Part shown: piece after piece, positions 1-14,230 of the stretch
Layout: each line of letters begins with the position of its first letter
Numbering within the stretch: position 1 is the first letter of the stretch
Assembly (NCBI GenBank): GCA_002286715.1
Contig: NSJX01000038.1
Location: 1-64,000, forward strand
Source: Dentipellis sp. KUC8613
Taxonomy: Eukaryota > Basidiomycota > Agaricomycetes > Russulales > Hericiaceae
Direction: 5' to 3'
DNA length: 64,000 bases
The notes under the pieces: model-generated
The model's database searches: none
What the model was told of the DNA's origin: nothing
What the model saw: the letters and a program-made list of their open reading frames with translations, nothing else
Program-made: the position numbers and the translations under genes

Positions 1-518
1 TTGTACACCTCGCATACCGCACGCTTCAGTAATATAACTGAGTCTTGTGTAGTGCACGGTGTGCTTCAAGAGACCCCCCCGCGCCCCTTACAAAACTGCT
101 GTGAAGGCTTTGAACAGACCTGCATGAGATAGCTTACTTTTGGCACCTCCGTGCATTTGGTGAACTTCTGACATTCTAGGGTCGGCTTCGTCGTTTAATG
201 GTATCTCGTTGTTTCCTGGGCTGAATGACAGCTTCTCGACGGGTCCTGCTGTTGGCTAGAGGGACGTTGACTGGCGAGTTGAAGAACTGCTAGCTGTATG
301 TGATCCGGGCCTGATCCGGGCCGTCCTCATCGATCATCAGTTCGGACATTGCCGAAGGAGACTTGACTTGCCAACGGTCGACCAGTGATTCTGAATGACC
401 TTCTTCCTTCCCCGATACATGACTTTTCTGCAGGTGAGTAGTTGGCGCTTTTCCCAGCTTCAATTCGCCTCGAACTACCACCAAATATATCTCAAGATCT
501 AGTATACCCGTCACTGAG

Positions 519-1831
519 ATGAGTGAAGTGCTCGCCCACGCCCCGTTCACTGCGAGTAAGTAACGAATTCTTTAGATACACGCTACTGATCAACAATTTG
601 TCGTCCTGTACGCACAGCGCTCCCGACTGAACTGTGGAATAAGATATTCGAGTATGTCATCTATGTCCGCGGCATCATGGATACGTCTACACCGGATCCC
701 TTCGACGTTCCAGGTTGCCGGCTTCCCCATGAGAAGTTTCCCACAAAGGAGTACCGCGCTTCCTTAGCATGCAAACGGTCGCTGGTCCTCGTCTGCAAAC
801 GCTGGCACACCCTTGCTACGCACCTGCTTTATCAAGTCGTAGTCTTAGGTCCGCAAAACATAAGGCTTCTACACCGGACCATGAAACACTCGGGAAGACA
901 ACTGTATAATTCCACGGCCATGTCAACCTTGGGGTCATTCGTGCGGCATATAGAACTCAGCACTGTGGATCGGGTCCACGATATCGTTGGTATTCTTAGT
1001 TGCACGCACAAACTCGAAATATTCTCTGTGGACTGCCTTCTCTACGATGCGCACATCTTTCCCACTCCCCTGATCGAGGCTCTCACATCGGTCTGCAGCT
1101 CAACGCTTCGCAAGCTATCCTTCCGCGGGGCTTACCCCGACTCCTCTGATTGTCACGATATAGTCAGAAGCTCCCGCCAACTACAGACCATCTTGATCGC
1201 CAACCCTGATATCGGCTATGGCTTCTGTCCCGTCGAAATTCTGAGAAACCCCAACATCACCTTCCTCAGTGTCGGACACAATGTCTTTGACCCGAGGAGC
1301 AATACTTCTGTTTCGGGCATTGCGCCACAAGCGCTGCCGCCCGTGCAGGGTCATTTCCTTTTGAGCTTCAAATTCTTCATCCCGCTGGAAGACTGGAGCC
1401 TCCTGCTCAAGCGACACGGGCACCGCTTTCATACCATATACCTCGAACTGCATGACACCGACCGCGACGTCCAGGAGTGCCTCGACATCTTCTCCGCGAA
1501 CTGTCCGAATCTGCAACACTTCATCATCGTAACTCTGAATTTCCACCGCCTCGCCGCCGCCCTCCCCTACTCCTTCCCTCCGACAATCACGCACCTCGGT
1601 CTCTATGCGAAGCAGGAAGGTGCTTCATATACCCTGTTCTCCGTGCTCGCCGAGTTGGGCAGGGTGGCGACGCCGCTCAGTCCCAGGCTACAAGTCCTCC
1701 GGCTGCTGAACCCGTCCGTGGGGGATATCTTACGAGGAGAAGGGCTGGCGGATCGGTTTGGCCCACTGATACGATCGTTGCAGTTTCGTATCCAGGACCA
1801 TGATGGGCTGGATTTATTGTTGGAGCCGTGA
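519..1831 (+). CDS. F-box protein, long unassigned C-terminal half
   Basis: Predicted substrate-recognition subunit of an SCF ubiquitin ligase. Exon 1 is 519-555 (MSEVLAHAPFTA), a GTAAGT..CAG intron covers 556-617, and exon 2 runs from 618 to the TGA at 1829-1831, giving about 416 residues. Joining the exons creates the F-box core LPTELWNKIFEYV near residue 14; starting at the ATG at 677 would lose this motif, so 519 is chosen. The rest is rich in leucine and aromatic residues with short LRR-like stretches (for example PNLQHFIIVTLNF), as in many basidiomycete F-box proteins, but no named repeat is clear. It sits alone at the left edge, convergent with REV1. The substrate cannot be guessed. 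The F-box call is good; the C-terminal function is unknown. Confidence 0.8.
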
Positions 1832-2485
1832 TAGTGACTCCCTGGAGTTGGCGATATTCTCTATACCCTGTATTGTGAGCTCTCAATTCCTCGTGAAATT
1901 GACGTTGGCTGACCGACAGTGAAAAAAAAAAGCTGTGATATGTACACACAAACTAGTGATTGGTGGAAATAGGAATATTGTGTAACAGGTTTTTGCTTTG
2001 CTTGTAAAGTGGATTGATTTTGTACGAGAGGGATTAGGGTCTTTTGGTTTGGCAGATTTAGTCTCACTTGGGAAATTATATAGTGTGTTGTAGTGTATCA
2101 GAGTACGGTGGGCACGCGGGAGGCAAGCTTGTACAGGGGAATGCAGGGCTGGGGGCCTGACACAGGTTTTATCGAGGGATACAACGGTGGATATAATTCA
2201 TGTATATAAATGACGAAACTAACATTGAGCTTCTCGTTTCCTGAACCCTGTGAACGACTTGTTGTGCTGTGACGTCTTCGAAATCAAGGCATCCGTCACG
2301 GGGCGTAGGATATGATTGTCGAATCCTGCTCCAGTCATCTACGCAGCGCCCCAGGTGAATACACCGGCTCGCATGAACGTCGGCGGCCATTGGAAAGCGC
2401 TGCTGATGACGATGTCGCCCGACGTAAGGGGGCCATCAGGCCTGACGGTAGCAGGAGCTGCTCGGGAAAAGGACCCCGTTAGAAG
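1832..2485. other. Intergenic, convergent 3' ends
   Basis: This lies between the stops of the F-box gene (+) and REV1 (-). It is AT-richer than its neighbours, with A and T runs near 1920-2070 that would fit 3' UTR and polyadenylation signals on both strands. I see no gene in it. Confidence 0.5.
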
Positions 2486-5400
2486 TCATCTCAACGAAAG
2501 CGTCCCCCCAAAGCGCTTCTTCGTCACCTCATCCATCCTCTTCGTCACGTCCCTATACGCCTGCCACCAAGCCCTGCCAACAATCTCCGACGCGATGCGC
2601 TGGTCCTCGGGAATATCATCGTCATCGTCGGAATCCGACACATACTCCCAGATCCCCCACATCCTCCGCAGCAGCACGCCCCACCATCGCATCACGCAGA
2701 CCGCCTTCTCCAGCCCATCGTCCGTCTCGGTGCTCCTGACCAAGAACTTCGCGAAGTACTCCACGTCTTTGCTATGCGGAGCGTGGTCCTTGAAGCCCTC
2801 GACCCATTGGCCGAGCAGCCGCTGGATATCTTCGCCCTCCGAAAATGCCAGCGTCGTCCCCTTCTCGGGTCCGGGCTGCCTGAGCACCGGCGGCGTGATG
2901 TACCTGGCTTTCGGCGGAGGAGGCGGAGGCACGATCTCACAGGGCTCCTGCGAGAATCCTCTGATCCTCTTTGGCGGCTTCAACGGCTTAGTAGGCTTCG
3001 TCGGCAACACGCCTCCGCCTTTCAGCCCACGCGCCTGGGCAAGCTGCTCTCGCTGGACATCAACCGGCAGGAGAGAGAACACCTCGGGGTCGATGCTGAG
3101 CTTCTGCAGCTCCTCGTCGGTGACACGAACTGCGGCAGGGCGAGAATGAACAGCGAAAAGTCGTGCGGCGCGAGGAGAGAGTAAGGGTTTGGACCGAGGA
3201 GCAAGTTGATGCGTGATGCGAGCCCAATTGGCCGACTTCCCGCCATCGACACGGAGCCCTGGACGAGCTTTCGCAGGAGAGGGAGACCGGACCGACGGAC
3301 CAGCTTCAGCCTTCGTTGGGGAGGCCGACCGTCTCTTATACTCCGCTTCGAGCTCTCGTCGAACGTCATCCGGAAGTGCTTCGAACACCGACATATCCAC
3401 CTGTGAGAAGTTGGGGAGGTCGAGGCTTTTACCCGCGATAGCAGCAGCGGCGGCCTCGTTTACTGCTTCTTCAGAATCAAGCACGAGAACCTCGTCTTCC
3501 TGTGAGGTAGGAACGACAGTGATCTCCGGTAAATGCACCTTGCTCGTCGAAGCTGCCGCACTAGGACCAGCTTTCCGCTGACTCGGCATAGGCTTGAAAG
3601 GAAGTCGAGCTTGACCAGGCCCAGGTTCCGCAGCGACGCCGTCTTCGAGCTTTTGGATTTGAATCCCGAGACCGCGCAGCTCATGCGGAGGTATTTCGAG
3701 CGACTTGAGTAACTTCCAAGCCAGAGCACCGATTGCTTTGTCGTCGCTAGTTGCGCGGCCGTTTGGACCAACTAGCGCAGACTGCTTGTTATATGTCAAA
3801 CAAAGACCGTGGCCCATGAACTGGACAATCTTCGTGGTTAGACTTGCGCGAGCGGTAATAAAGGGAGACATTTACCTTTGGGGGCTCGACTGGAGCTGAC
3901 GGGTCGCGCTTCATCACCTTGAGGGTTAAGGATCGCCCTTTCGAGTTGACGGATTCAAGCCTTCGTCGCACTTCCTCCGCCATCTGGTATATGAAAGCTT
4001 CCGCCTGTTCGCTACTCTCAAACCGGATTCCATACTAAAGATTTCGCTTGAGAGAAATATATAAGAATACGAGACCGAAAACTTACGTTGATCTCACAGG
4101 AAACAGATTTCCTCGGCTTGTCGCTCTCCAGCTTGCGCTCGTCGATCCCGCGAATGGCGTTATACAGGGTCTCTCCTGTCCCCTTTCCCAATGCTTCACA
4201 CAACGTAGCCTTACTACGTTTGGCCAGCTCCCCCAAATTCGTCGCGCCCAATTTCTCCTGCGCCTTGTCACGCGTAGACCACCCGAAGCCATGCAAATCT
4301 TGGATGTCTAGACTAGTAATGAAGTTCGGCAGGTCTTCTTGACGTAAGTGGTACGACCCTGCTGGTTTGGCGCGACGGGTAGCGAGCCGGGCCAACATGA
4401 TGTTGTGCGAGATCCCAATGCTGACTGCATATTGTTCAACAATGTCTTTGCATCATCGAAAAAGATACGGACACACCTTCACACTTGGTAGCTTCTCTGA
4501 CCTGGGTACGAATAGACTCGGCGAGCTGTTTCGCTGGATCGCCCGATCTTTCACCATCATCCTCATCATCGGTACGCACGATCTTCATATTGGAGACGAT
4601 CGACGTGACTTCGATGAGTGCCTCGTCGACCGAGACAGCTTGAAGGTCGTCGGCGTGCGACATGAGAATGGTATAGAACTTCAAGGACAGCTCTTTATAT
4701 CTGTAGGCAGTGGTTAGGCAAAAGGGACGGACGAGTCACGGAACGAACGTACTTCTCAAATTCATAGGGGATCGTTTGTACAGCCGGACAGAGTTTACGG
4801 GCTTGTTGTAGACTGCACGAACTATGAGACCAATGCGATAATTCCTGTCCCACAGCAACGCACCTCATACCGTTCTTGATTCCAAACTTTCGGGCCTCAT
4901 AACTCGCGCTCGCAATCTCGCTCGTACTGGAGGCACCGCCCTGCGCACCCTGCGAATGGCACACGACCACAGGTTTGCCCTTCAAATGCGGCCGATCAAT
5001 GAGTCCCGCAGATACGAAGAATGCATCGAAGTCGCAATGCATGATCACACGCTCTTTATCCACCGCCTTCTCCTTGCTCTTGCCCTTCAGCGGGTTCTTC
5101 ATCACCAGCTCGGCCCCACGCATGCTCACGCCCGCATCCTGTGCATGTGCGAGCCCTGGAGCCGGGCCGCGTTCGGCACGCTCTTGCGCCTCGGCAACGA
5201 GCGTCTTCAGCTCGGCCTTCCATGTCGACAGATGGTGCAGCCGTGAGTTTTTGTAGAACCCTTCAATGAAATCCGGTGCGACTGAAGTATGAGCAGCGCG
5301 CCACGCGGGGTTGGCCATGGCTCGCGCTGCGATGTCGTTAGACTTACGTGAGGCATAGCCGGGTATCTTTGCTGCGTGGATAGGAGAAGCTGGGTCTGTC

Positions 5401-6518
5401 GAGTGAGGTATATGCGAATCGTGGATAGGTCCCTTGGGTTTAGGCTTGGTGGGCGTGCTAGGAGAGGACGGCATCACATCCGCGTCATCCGATAGGTGAG
5501 GCAAAGCAAGAGGCATATCGACATCACTTGAAATGTCCCAATGTATACCAGAGAAGTCCGCGGATGGATCTGAGGGTAGGTCATCCGATGGCGGTATCCG
5601 TACGTGAGCAGCCTTGGCAACTGGTGAAGCGAGGTTGGGTTTGGTGGCGAAGCGACTAAGAGAAGCCTGTCCAGGCATCCGCCCCTGTGCATATTCAGGT
5701 CTCGAAGGAGGTAGATAGATATATTCTCGCCAGTGGAGCAAGGTGCCGGCTTTCACGCTCTCCACCAGCCAATCGGGCCTGACCACCTTCATGAGCTTGA
5801 ATTCGCGGACTTTGGCCGGTGTCAAAGAGCATGTTATGATGTGGGTACTGCCTCGCGAGATCCAGATGAGACAATGATACTAGCTGCAATATGGTACGAC
5901 ACTTACACTAGTGCCTTCTTGTCGAGATATGGGTGATAGATGCCGCCGTATTCCACGATGAGTTTCCTGAGCTCTTGGACTGAAGGTTCTGTGAATCCGT
6001 TGATCTGCGAATGAGGCCTGCGTCAATCTATTTGCGTTGACTTGAGCCTGAGTCAAGGAGCATACATATATCGCTAAACCCTTGAAGATTGCTAGCTTTC
6101 CGTTATGCATTTCTTCCTTCTCGTGCAACGCCGCGTTTTGTATCTGAAGCTTAGCGCGCTTCCTGCTCATGTATTCCCCGAAGTCGCCGAAATGCGCCGC
6201 ACCGTAGGTATCCGAATCCGTGTAAGACTTTCCCTGTGCACCTGCTGAAGCATGCATAGAGCGAGGCGGAGTCATGTCATCATCCGAAGACAGTGCACGC
6301 TTCCGAGGTTGGGCACAGGGAGGTGGTTCCACGAAACTTGAATCTTGGCTGCTTGTCGCATGCGATGACACTGTGGTATCAGCTTCCGGGTTCACCGCGG
6401 CATGATCAAGGTCCCCTGATAGGTTCGCATTTGCGAGTGCCTCCAAGAAAGCAGGATCGTCAGAGCCGTAGAGTTCGGAAGAGTTGGTCGGTGCAGGTTG
6501 TTGATCAGAGACCGGCAT
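2486..6518 (-). CDS. REV1: DNA repair protein REV1 (deoxycytidyl transferase, Y-family polymerase)
   Basis: Translesion polymerase that inserts dCMP opposite abasic sites and scaffolds other bypass polymerases in the nucleus. The ATG is at 6518 and the stop at 2486-2488, with at least six introns. Domains in order: an acidic N-terminus; a BRCT domain (about 6080-5700) with MKVVRPDWLVESVKAG; the catalytic palm starting MHCDFDAFFVSAG (about 5045) with the first metal-binding Asp; the second carboxylates in SVDEALIEVTS (about 4640); and finger and little-finger segments (ARLATRRAKPAGSYHL, DLHGFGWSTRDKA, GKGTGETLYNAIRGID). The C-terminal exon (3812-2486) carries ubiquitin-binding motifs of the LPxDVxxE type, seen as LPDDVRRELEAEYKRR and LPVDVQREQL. 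All expected catalytic residues are visible. Length is roughly 1,200 residues, normal for the family. No disabling change seen. Confidence 0.93.
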
Positions 6519-7118
6519 TTTTTCTCATTCACGATCCCGACAAAACGAGAACACCTAGAGGATGTAGATAACGCTCGCACCCGAGATAATCAGGCTTATA
6601 CTCCGCATTATATGTCGTCAGGTGGCTTGGGTATACAAGACTTGGGATGTCAAGTAGGGCTCTGATGGCGCAGAGATGGTGGCGGACGTTTGAGAGTATT
6701 CGACTTCTGACTAAGCGCCTCGACACGGCTCTCGTATGAGAACAAACACGAACAAACACGTTACCGGCTCCTGCTACCTTACTCCCGCAGCTCCCCTCGT
6801 TCGAGGCTACAATGTTCTCGGTACCGGTCCATTACATGTACTATGATAAAAACACACCAAGCCACAGACAGATGAGATACATGATATTTTGAACATGGCA
6901 CCCTTCATGGTGCCCTCACTCTTCAGCAAAACTGACCGTGCTTGCTAGCACATCGCCAATCTTTCAAGGGGCTCCAAGGGGCTCCAAGGAGGTTTCAAGA
7001 GCTTGCAAGCTCTTGAGATTTGACCCCCCGTCATACGCCAATTTTACGCTGATTAAGTACATCCTGACCTGTGCTGGTTCACGATGCAACCCGTATAAAA
7101 TCGGAATATGAGGAGGGA
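6519..7118. other. Intergenic between REV1 and NAA35
   Basis: This is the upstream region of REV1 and the 3' flank of NAA35 (both -). It contains a direct repeat GGGGCTCCAA x2 near 6967-6988 and the perfect palindrome at 6995-7016. No gene seen. Confidence 0.5.
6995..7016. repeat. 22-bp perfect palindrome
   Basis: The two 11-bp arms are TCAAGAGCTTG and its exact reverse complement with no spacer. It lies about 100 bp beyond the NAA35 stop codon, so it would fall in that gene's 3' UTR or terminator region. Its role is unknown. Confidence 0.6.
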
Positions 7119-9967
7119 TTAAACAGTTTCTTTCCCACAGTGCCTAACACCCGGAAACCATCTATGCTGCGTAGCGTTCCAATCTAATCGGGTCTGATCG
7201 AACGAAGCGACGCCGACTATGTCTGCAGGCGCCACCTCCGAAAGCCTACTAGCCATCTCCGACAGCTGGGCTACGAACTGGATTGTCTGAAGTCAGCAAC
7301 CTGTTCCCAGCTCCACAGCCGCAAAGACGGGTAAAGGCATACCTGTAGTCGCTCAAGTCTCCAACGACCCGCCATGCCGTCCGTGGCGTCCGTAATTTGA
7401 GAAAAGCGCTGCCGCGCGTTCACGAAGTGTTGCGCCGGCGAGAACGTCGCATCCTGCAAAGTAGAGTCAATCTGTCAAATCCACCTAGAGAGGTGGAACC
7501 GGCGCACTTCTAGTGTTGTTGCGCATGCGGAGAGAAATTCGTCTAAATTTGGGTGCATGATGGGAGGCGTGCGGATATGCTGGTATTCGGGTCGGAAGGC
7601 CCATTTATATCGCTTTCTGAAGTTTAGTTCCAGGCGCTCGCGGGTGTAGTTGATGCTTGGGATTGTCATCTAGATGGCACGTTAGCGAGCGAGTACATCG
7701 CGTCACGATTTCATCTCCGTACCGCGAACATCCCGGTACACATGTCCACCAATGCTGCCAAGAACGACTTCTCAAAGGCCAGTTCGTTGCTGACGACGTC
7801 ATCTATCTTCTCCTTTAGCTTTCTCTTCAGAGAGCGATGAATGAGGGAGACTTACCATCGGAGGCCAAGGCGGTAACCTCTTCAAGCAGCGATATATGCT
7901 TGCTCATCACCTGCGCCGCGTACCAATACGCGAACGGCCGCTCGTCCGCAATGTACAGCTCTATCTGAAATCCCGAGAAAACAACTTCACGAATCGTAGA
8001 CAGCCGCCAGATCAGTGCAGCTTTCGGGACGGCGCTGAGCATAGCAATCTCGTCGTCATCCTGTGATGCAGACATCTCAGTTCACCCGTGACTCCCCTGG
8101 TAGATAGGAAGCAGCTTACCGTGACTGCTAGATCTGCCGTCAGACTCGATAAGTCATTGTAGATGCTATGCCAGTCGACTAGAGACTTGGATTGGTGGCG
8201 AGCCCGGCGTGGAGGGTTTGCCCAGTTGCACCTCACATCGTTGATCAATGTCTGCGGATCCGTTACTTCAACACATGTCCCTGTGGAGAAATGAAACGAA
8301 ACCGACAAGCTTGAGTTTTTGTTCGATATCACGCATGGAAAGGGGTTTGTCGCCGGTCCAGCGCTCCATCATCGTCGATGTGATAGTGCTATACGATAGT
8401 CCCAACGTCTCTTGGAAAAATCGCTCGACAACCCATCGTACTGGATACTCGTTGATAATCCGGTTCCCGTCGTAAAATGTAGACTGCGGTATGATGCTTA
8501 GTATTCGTCACTTGGATGATCAGAAAACACATACTTGAGCGGATGAGCGGAGAAAGGGCAGCCGCTGATTAGGCACGTGTGACGTTGCGCGAAGGTTTCC
8601 TGCGATCTGAGACGTGTGAGCTCATCCTTGATGCGCGTATAGGGCAATGATTTACCTTCCACGTGTAAAGGTAGTCAACGGTCGATAGGCGAGAAAGCTC
8701 CTCGAATCCACGTAGGAGGCCATCTAGGGCATCCCAGGTTTGTTCCTGCGGCGGTAGGGTGAGCGATTTTAATGGTACGAAGCTATTCAGTCTTCGCGTG
8801 ATATGGGGGTCAAATGCCAAGGCTCCTGGAGAGCCTGGGGGAGGTATTGTAGGGGTAGGGCCGTCTCTCACGGCGCGGAGGTATATCTGGGCGTTGGCTA
8901 TTAGGCTTTGATATCGAGAAGTATCTTTGATGTCGGCGGCATAAAGTTCTACCAGGGTCTTAAGGAGGTACTGAGTCGCCAGGGGTAGTCGAGCAGGTAC
9001 GAACGTACCTTGCGAAGCATTATTCTGTTGAGCATGGCAGTCCTCCATGGCAACTCGTCTGGGGCCTGTGAGAAATATCCGAGAAACGAGGGGGCGATGT
9101 ACTCACAGTCGTCATGTCTCAGCAGCCATGCGCTTGCCTCTTCTAGTCTTGACAACACGCCCCGGACTGCCATGCCTTCTAGTAAAGACACGCTGCATTT
9201 TTCGGATTGCCAATCTTCTGTCTGCAGACACTCATCAGCACCCGCAGAAACATTCAGGAAAACACATGTGCGAACGTCATAGACTCGACCTCTCGAGAGC
9301 TCTCTCCAGGCTAAGTCACAGCACTTGAGCAAACCTCGGACAGCGGCCCTGAGAACGACGGTAATGAGTGCGAGTGGACGTTGAGGATCACTCCGTATCA
9401 ATGGCTGGAATGTGACGTTTTCCGGATCGATCTCCACAAGATGGTGGACATAGAGCAGCGTGAACACAGTCTGAGTGAGAGTATATCCAGCGTGCCATTC
9501 CATCTGGTAACATATGATACATGGTTGAACGACATGGCCAGGAGGGAGAACGGACCGCTCATCTCATTCACCTCGACGGAGAAAGACCGGTCTAGGATGT
9601 AGCATAGTTCCTCGGGTAGCAGCGGTAGCATTGGGTAGAATAATGGTCTTCGCTCCTCCTCTGGCAGAATCATCCCGCTGTCCATGCGCGGTTCGCCGAT
9701 CTTCATGAGATGTTAGAACCTCTGTTACGTCAAGAAACAGCTGCGACACACCTCGATAGCACTCATTGAGTCAAACAAAGTGAAGCCATCCGTCAATATG
9801 ATCTCGTCGGGCTCCATGTCTGAAAACATGTCATTCGCTGTATTCTATACGAAATCTAAACACTGCTGCGCACCTTCCGAGGCCTCTCGTAGGACATCCG
9901 TAACATCCACAAAGTCATCGCCCCCCGGCAGCTCAAATTCGGCTAGGAAGTCCATCATACTTGACAT
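7119..9967 (-). CDS. NAA35: NatC N-alpha-acetyltransferase auxiliary subunit (NAA35/Mak10)
   Basis: Non-catalytic large subunit of NatC, which acetylates nascent proteins at the ribosome. Start at 9967 (MSSMMDF; the ATGs at 9958 and 9955 are in-frame alternatives). Exon 1 reads FELPGGDDFVDVTDVLREASE; after a 54-nt intron comes EIILTDGFTLFDSMSAIE; after a 51-nt intron GEPRMDSGM. The pair 'SAIE..P(K/R)MD(A/S)GM' is the family signature. Further exons include a helical stretch (EELCYILDRSFSVEVNEM; DPENVTFQPLIRSDPQRPL) and the C-terminal SPAQHFVNARQRFSQI. The last exon, after a 56-nt intron, ends at TAA 7119-7121. At least eight exons, all in phase where checked. It diverges from the mitochondrial TrpRS gene. 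Confidence 0.85.
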
Positions 9968-10058
9968 CAAGAGTTCGGCTAGGTCAGAGACGAGTCAGAG
10001 GCTATGGTCGAGAGTCAAGAGCGTTGTTTTACGGCTGAGTTTGAAACGCGCGCCTTCA
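9968..10058. promoter_or_regulatory. Bidirectional promoter NAA35 / mitochondrial TrpRS
   Basis: Only 91 bp separate the start codons of two divergent genes. No TATA box is obvious. Both genes act in protein synthesis, but shared regulation is inference only. Confidence 0.6.
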
Positions 10059-11501
<1,443 letters not shown>

Positions 11502-11988
11502 TTTCAGTCGCCCCACGTTTCTGTACTTATGCGCGACTTAATGCTCACCCAAAATCCCCTCTCATCGACAACACTCACGCGTGTTGTGTGGCTGAGTGGA
11601 AGAGTGTATATCCCTCTTCCCCACGTGAAGTCGATTTGTTGAGTTGTCTCGGAATTGCAAATTTGTCAGTCGACGATGACATCACAACACCCACTCTGTT
11701 CTTCCGAGTCACGGGCAGCCTGCTTTCTACCCCATGCATAACCAGCACTTGCAAGCTCTCTACCGACGCTCCTAAGGGAACATTCGTCTGCCTGGCCTTC
11801 ATCTGCAACAAGGCGGCCAGGTACGTGCCGAATGTAGCAATCCAGCCTACACCCACTGATAAACACGCCCTTCTTCGAACCGCGTTCTCTGCCTCTTGAA
11901 CTCTTTACCCCGGTGCAGGAGACAACGGCGTGATGTAACAGGTTCCGCACTGATTACGGACTGCGCGGCGATTGCGATCGATGGGCCG
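11502..11988. other. Intergenic
   Basis: This holds the 3' flank of the TrpRS gene and the upstream region of the oxidoreductase. Both strands have short open stretches but none with conserved features or a convincing codon pattern. No gene seen. Confidence 0.4.
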
Positions 11989-11995
11989 TATAAAG
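11989..11995 (+). promoter_or_regulatory. TATA box of MDR oxidoreductase gene
   Basis: TATAAAG lies 95 bp before the ATG at 12084, a plausible distance for a fungal core promoter with a short leader. Confidence 0.5.
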
Positions 11996-12083
11996 GTCGC
12001 AGAAGGCGGCTATGTCATGCTCAACAAACACAGCACTTCCCCTCTTCTGAACCTGAGCGAGAGCACCGGTGTCGCGCAGAAAT

Positions 12084-13409
12084 ATGTCGCCAGTCAACGT
12101 CGCGTACCGCGTCAAGGAGCTCACGGGCCCGAGGGGCCTCGTGCGCGTCGAGGAGCCGCTCCCGCAGCCCAAAGCGCACGAGGTGCTCGTCCGCATCCAC
12201 GCCGTCTCGCTGAATTACAGGGACTTTGCCATCCCAAGCGGCATGTACCCCTTCCCGATCAAACCGAACGTGGTTCCGGGCAGCGATATGGCAGGCGAGG
12301 TCGTATCGATTGGCGAGGGTGTGCAGGAATTCAAGATTGGAGATCGGGTGACGGCCAACTTCGATCAATCGAATTGGTACGGGCCCATGAAGGACTGGAA
12401 CAGTGCGTCGCCTTTCATTTGCTGCAGATCATCTACTAATTGCCACGTGGGTTTTCGTCCGAATAGATGGAATGGGAGCTCCTATCGACGGTGTCCTTCA
12501 GACGCATCGTGTCTTCCCTGAGATTGGCTTGTTGCACGTCCCGAAACACCTCACCTACGACGAGGCTGCCTGCTGGCCCTGCACCGGCGTGACGGCGTGG
12601 AATGCTCTGTTTGGATCCATACCGCTCGTTCCGGGGCAAACTGTACTGTTCCAGGGCACGGGCGGTGTATGCATGACAGGTCTTCAGCTTGCGTCCGCCA
12701 TGGGAGCCAAGGTACGCCACTTCGTATCCTATACAGAAACCGTACGCATCGAAATTTCCTTCTTTAGACTATTATCACCTCGTCATCTGATGAGAAGCTT
12801 GAGGTACGAAGGCTGTTACCTTATCGTGTAGCAGGATCTGACTTGATGGTCCCGACAGATCGCGAAGAAATTGGGAGCCACTCATGTCATTAACTACAAG
12901 AAGTACCCCGACTGGGATGTAGAGGTGAACAAGGTGCGTCTGATTCGTTGCTGGGACATGGTGCCTTTGTTGAGTTATTCATATCAAACAGCTCACCGAC
13001 GGGAAGGGCGCGCAGCACGTCTTTGATGTTGTTGGTGTCAACGAAATCGAAAAGTGCTTCAACTCCGTCTCCCAGGGCGGCGTCATCTCCTCTATTGGTT
13101 TCCTCGGCGGTCCCCCGAAGGCAAATCCCAATGTTCCCGCCCTCGCCCTCAGTAAAGGGGCTTGCCTTCGGTACGATTTCCCACTCGTCGTTCGTTCTGC
13201 TGATAATTCCTCACACATCCCCATCATGTAGCGGTATCAATGTCGGACCCAAGACTATATTCGAAGATCTCCTCCGCTTTGTCGACACCAACAAGCTGAA
13301 GCCCCATATCGACAACACTTTCACCTTCGACCAGGCGATTGAAGCCATTGAATACATGGCCAAGGGCCAGCACTCTGGTAAAATCGTCGTCCGTGTCGTT
13401 CCCCAGTAA
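12084..13409 (+). CDS. MDR-family NAD(P)-dependent alcohol dehydrogenase / quinone oxidoreductase-like
   Basis: Medium-chain dehydrogenase/reductase with a GroES-like N-terminal half (RVEEPLPQPKAHEVLVRIHA, SLNYRDFAIPSGMYP, VPGSDMAGEVVSIGEGV, GDRVTANF) and a Rossmann cofactor half. The fold marker is FQGTGGVCMTGLQLA, where a Cys replaces the usual Ser after GGV. Then come KKLGATHVINYKKYPDWD, HVFDVVGVNEIEKC and the C-terminal HSGKIVVRV before TAA 13407-13409. No structural-zinc cysteine cluster is seen, so this is probably the zinc-free or single-zinc branch. The ATG at 12084 is chosen over a GTG at 12069. Introns are near 12403-12465, 12712-12859, 12934-12991 and 13170-13231; all joins keep frame. 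About 345 residues. The substrate cannot be told from sequence. Confidence 0.85.
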
Positions 13410-14224
13410 AGGCAATGTAAATCTAAACAGTTATTGGTGTACTTTATTGAATTGCATCCTACTTAGACGTCCGTTCGCTTTCTGTAGTATTTGTATCACT
13501 CTGATCCTGCGTTCAGTGGGATCCGAACGAAAGACTTCGCCAATATCGGCCGGTCTGCAGGTTCAGTCGGCCGAGACCGTAGCGGCATTTCCCGACAAGA
13601 CCGGACGTGGCAGACTCTTCCTCTTGACAACTTGGACGCAGTTAACACTCTATGGAACTGCTCATTTATACCGTCCACTTATAACCGTCTAACAGCCTTT
13701 ATTTAGTACGCTTGCAGACGTCACGGCGAGCAGAGATGCAACTTCTCTGCACGGCCTCCAGGCCCGCGCTCGAAGTCTCGAAGTTCATGCTCATGTGATG
13801 GGATTGCTTACTTGTTGCTCATCTTACCCGCTGAAGTATATTGCCACCCTCGCCAGGTACATAACCATCAAACCTACTCAACAATCATAATCTGATGCTG
13901 TATGCAAGGCGCCCACGCCCGAGCTACCATTCTCTTGCCCAGTCGCGATGTGCATGCGCGCGCATCATCATGTCTGAGAAGGTTTCGCGCGAACTCGAGT
14001 TTCTTCCGCCCGTCGTCCACTGTCATCCAGGTCAGAGTGCGTTTAGCGCGGCTCACGATTTTATGATGCCGTGTTCAAATGTAGCACAACATTGCCCAAT
14101 GCCGTCATGTGAAAGGTGTGTACGCGTGGTCTTCTCCTCATGATGGTGTCCCATGACACGATCCTAACCCAAAGGTAAGGTCCTAGAATTGGTTGATTCC
14201 CGAGCGTTTATTCGAAGCGCGGTG
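13410..14224. other. Intergenic
   Basis: This lies between the oxidoreductase and the alpha-glucosidase, both (+), so it should hold a terminator and a promoter. Short open frames (for example 13895-14143 +) have no recognisable content. Nothing else seen. Confidence 0.4.
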
Positions 14225-14230
14225 TATAAG
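14225..14230 (+). promoter_or_regulatory. TATA box of alpha-glucosidase gene
   Basis: TATAAG lies 90 bp before the ATG at 14315, within GGTGTATAAGGCC. Confidence 0.5.

Noticed and set aside
2316..3149. Plus-strand open frame of 277 codons
   Set aside because: Antisense shadow of the last REV1 exon; no family signature.
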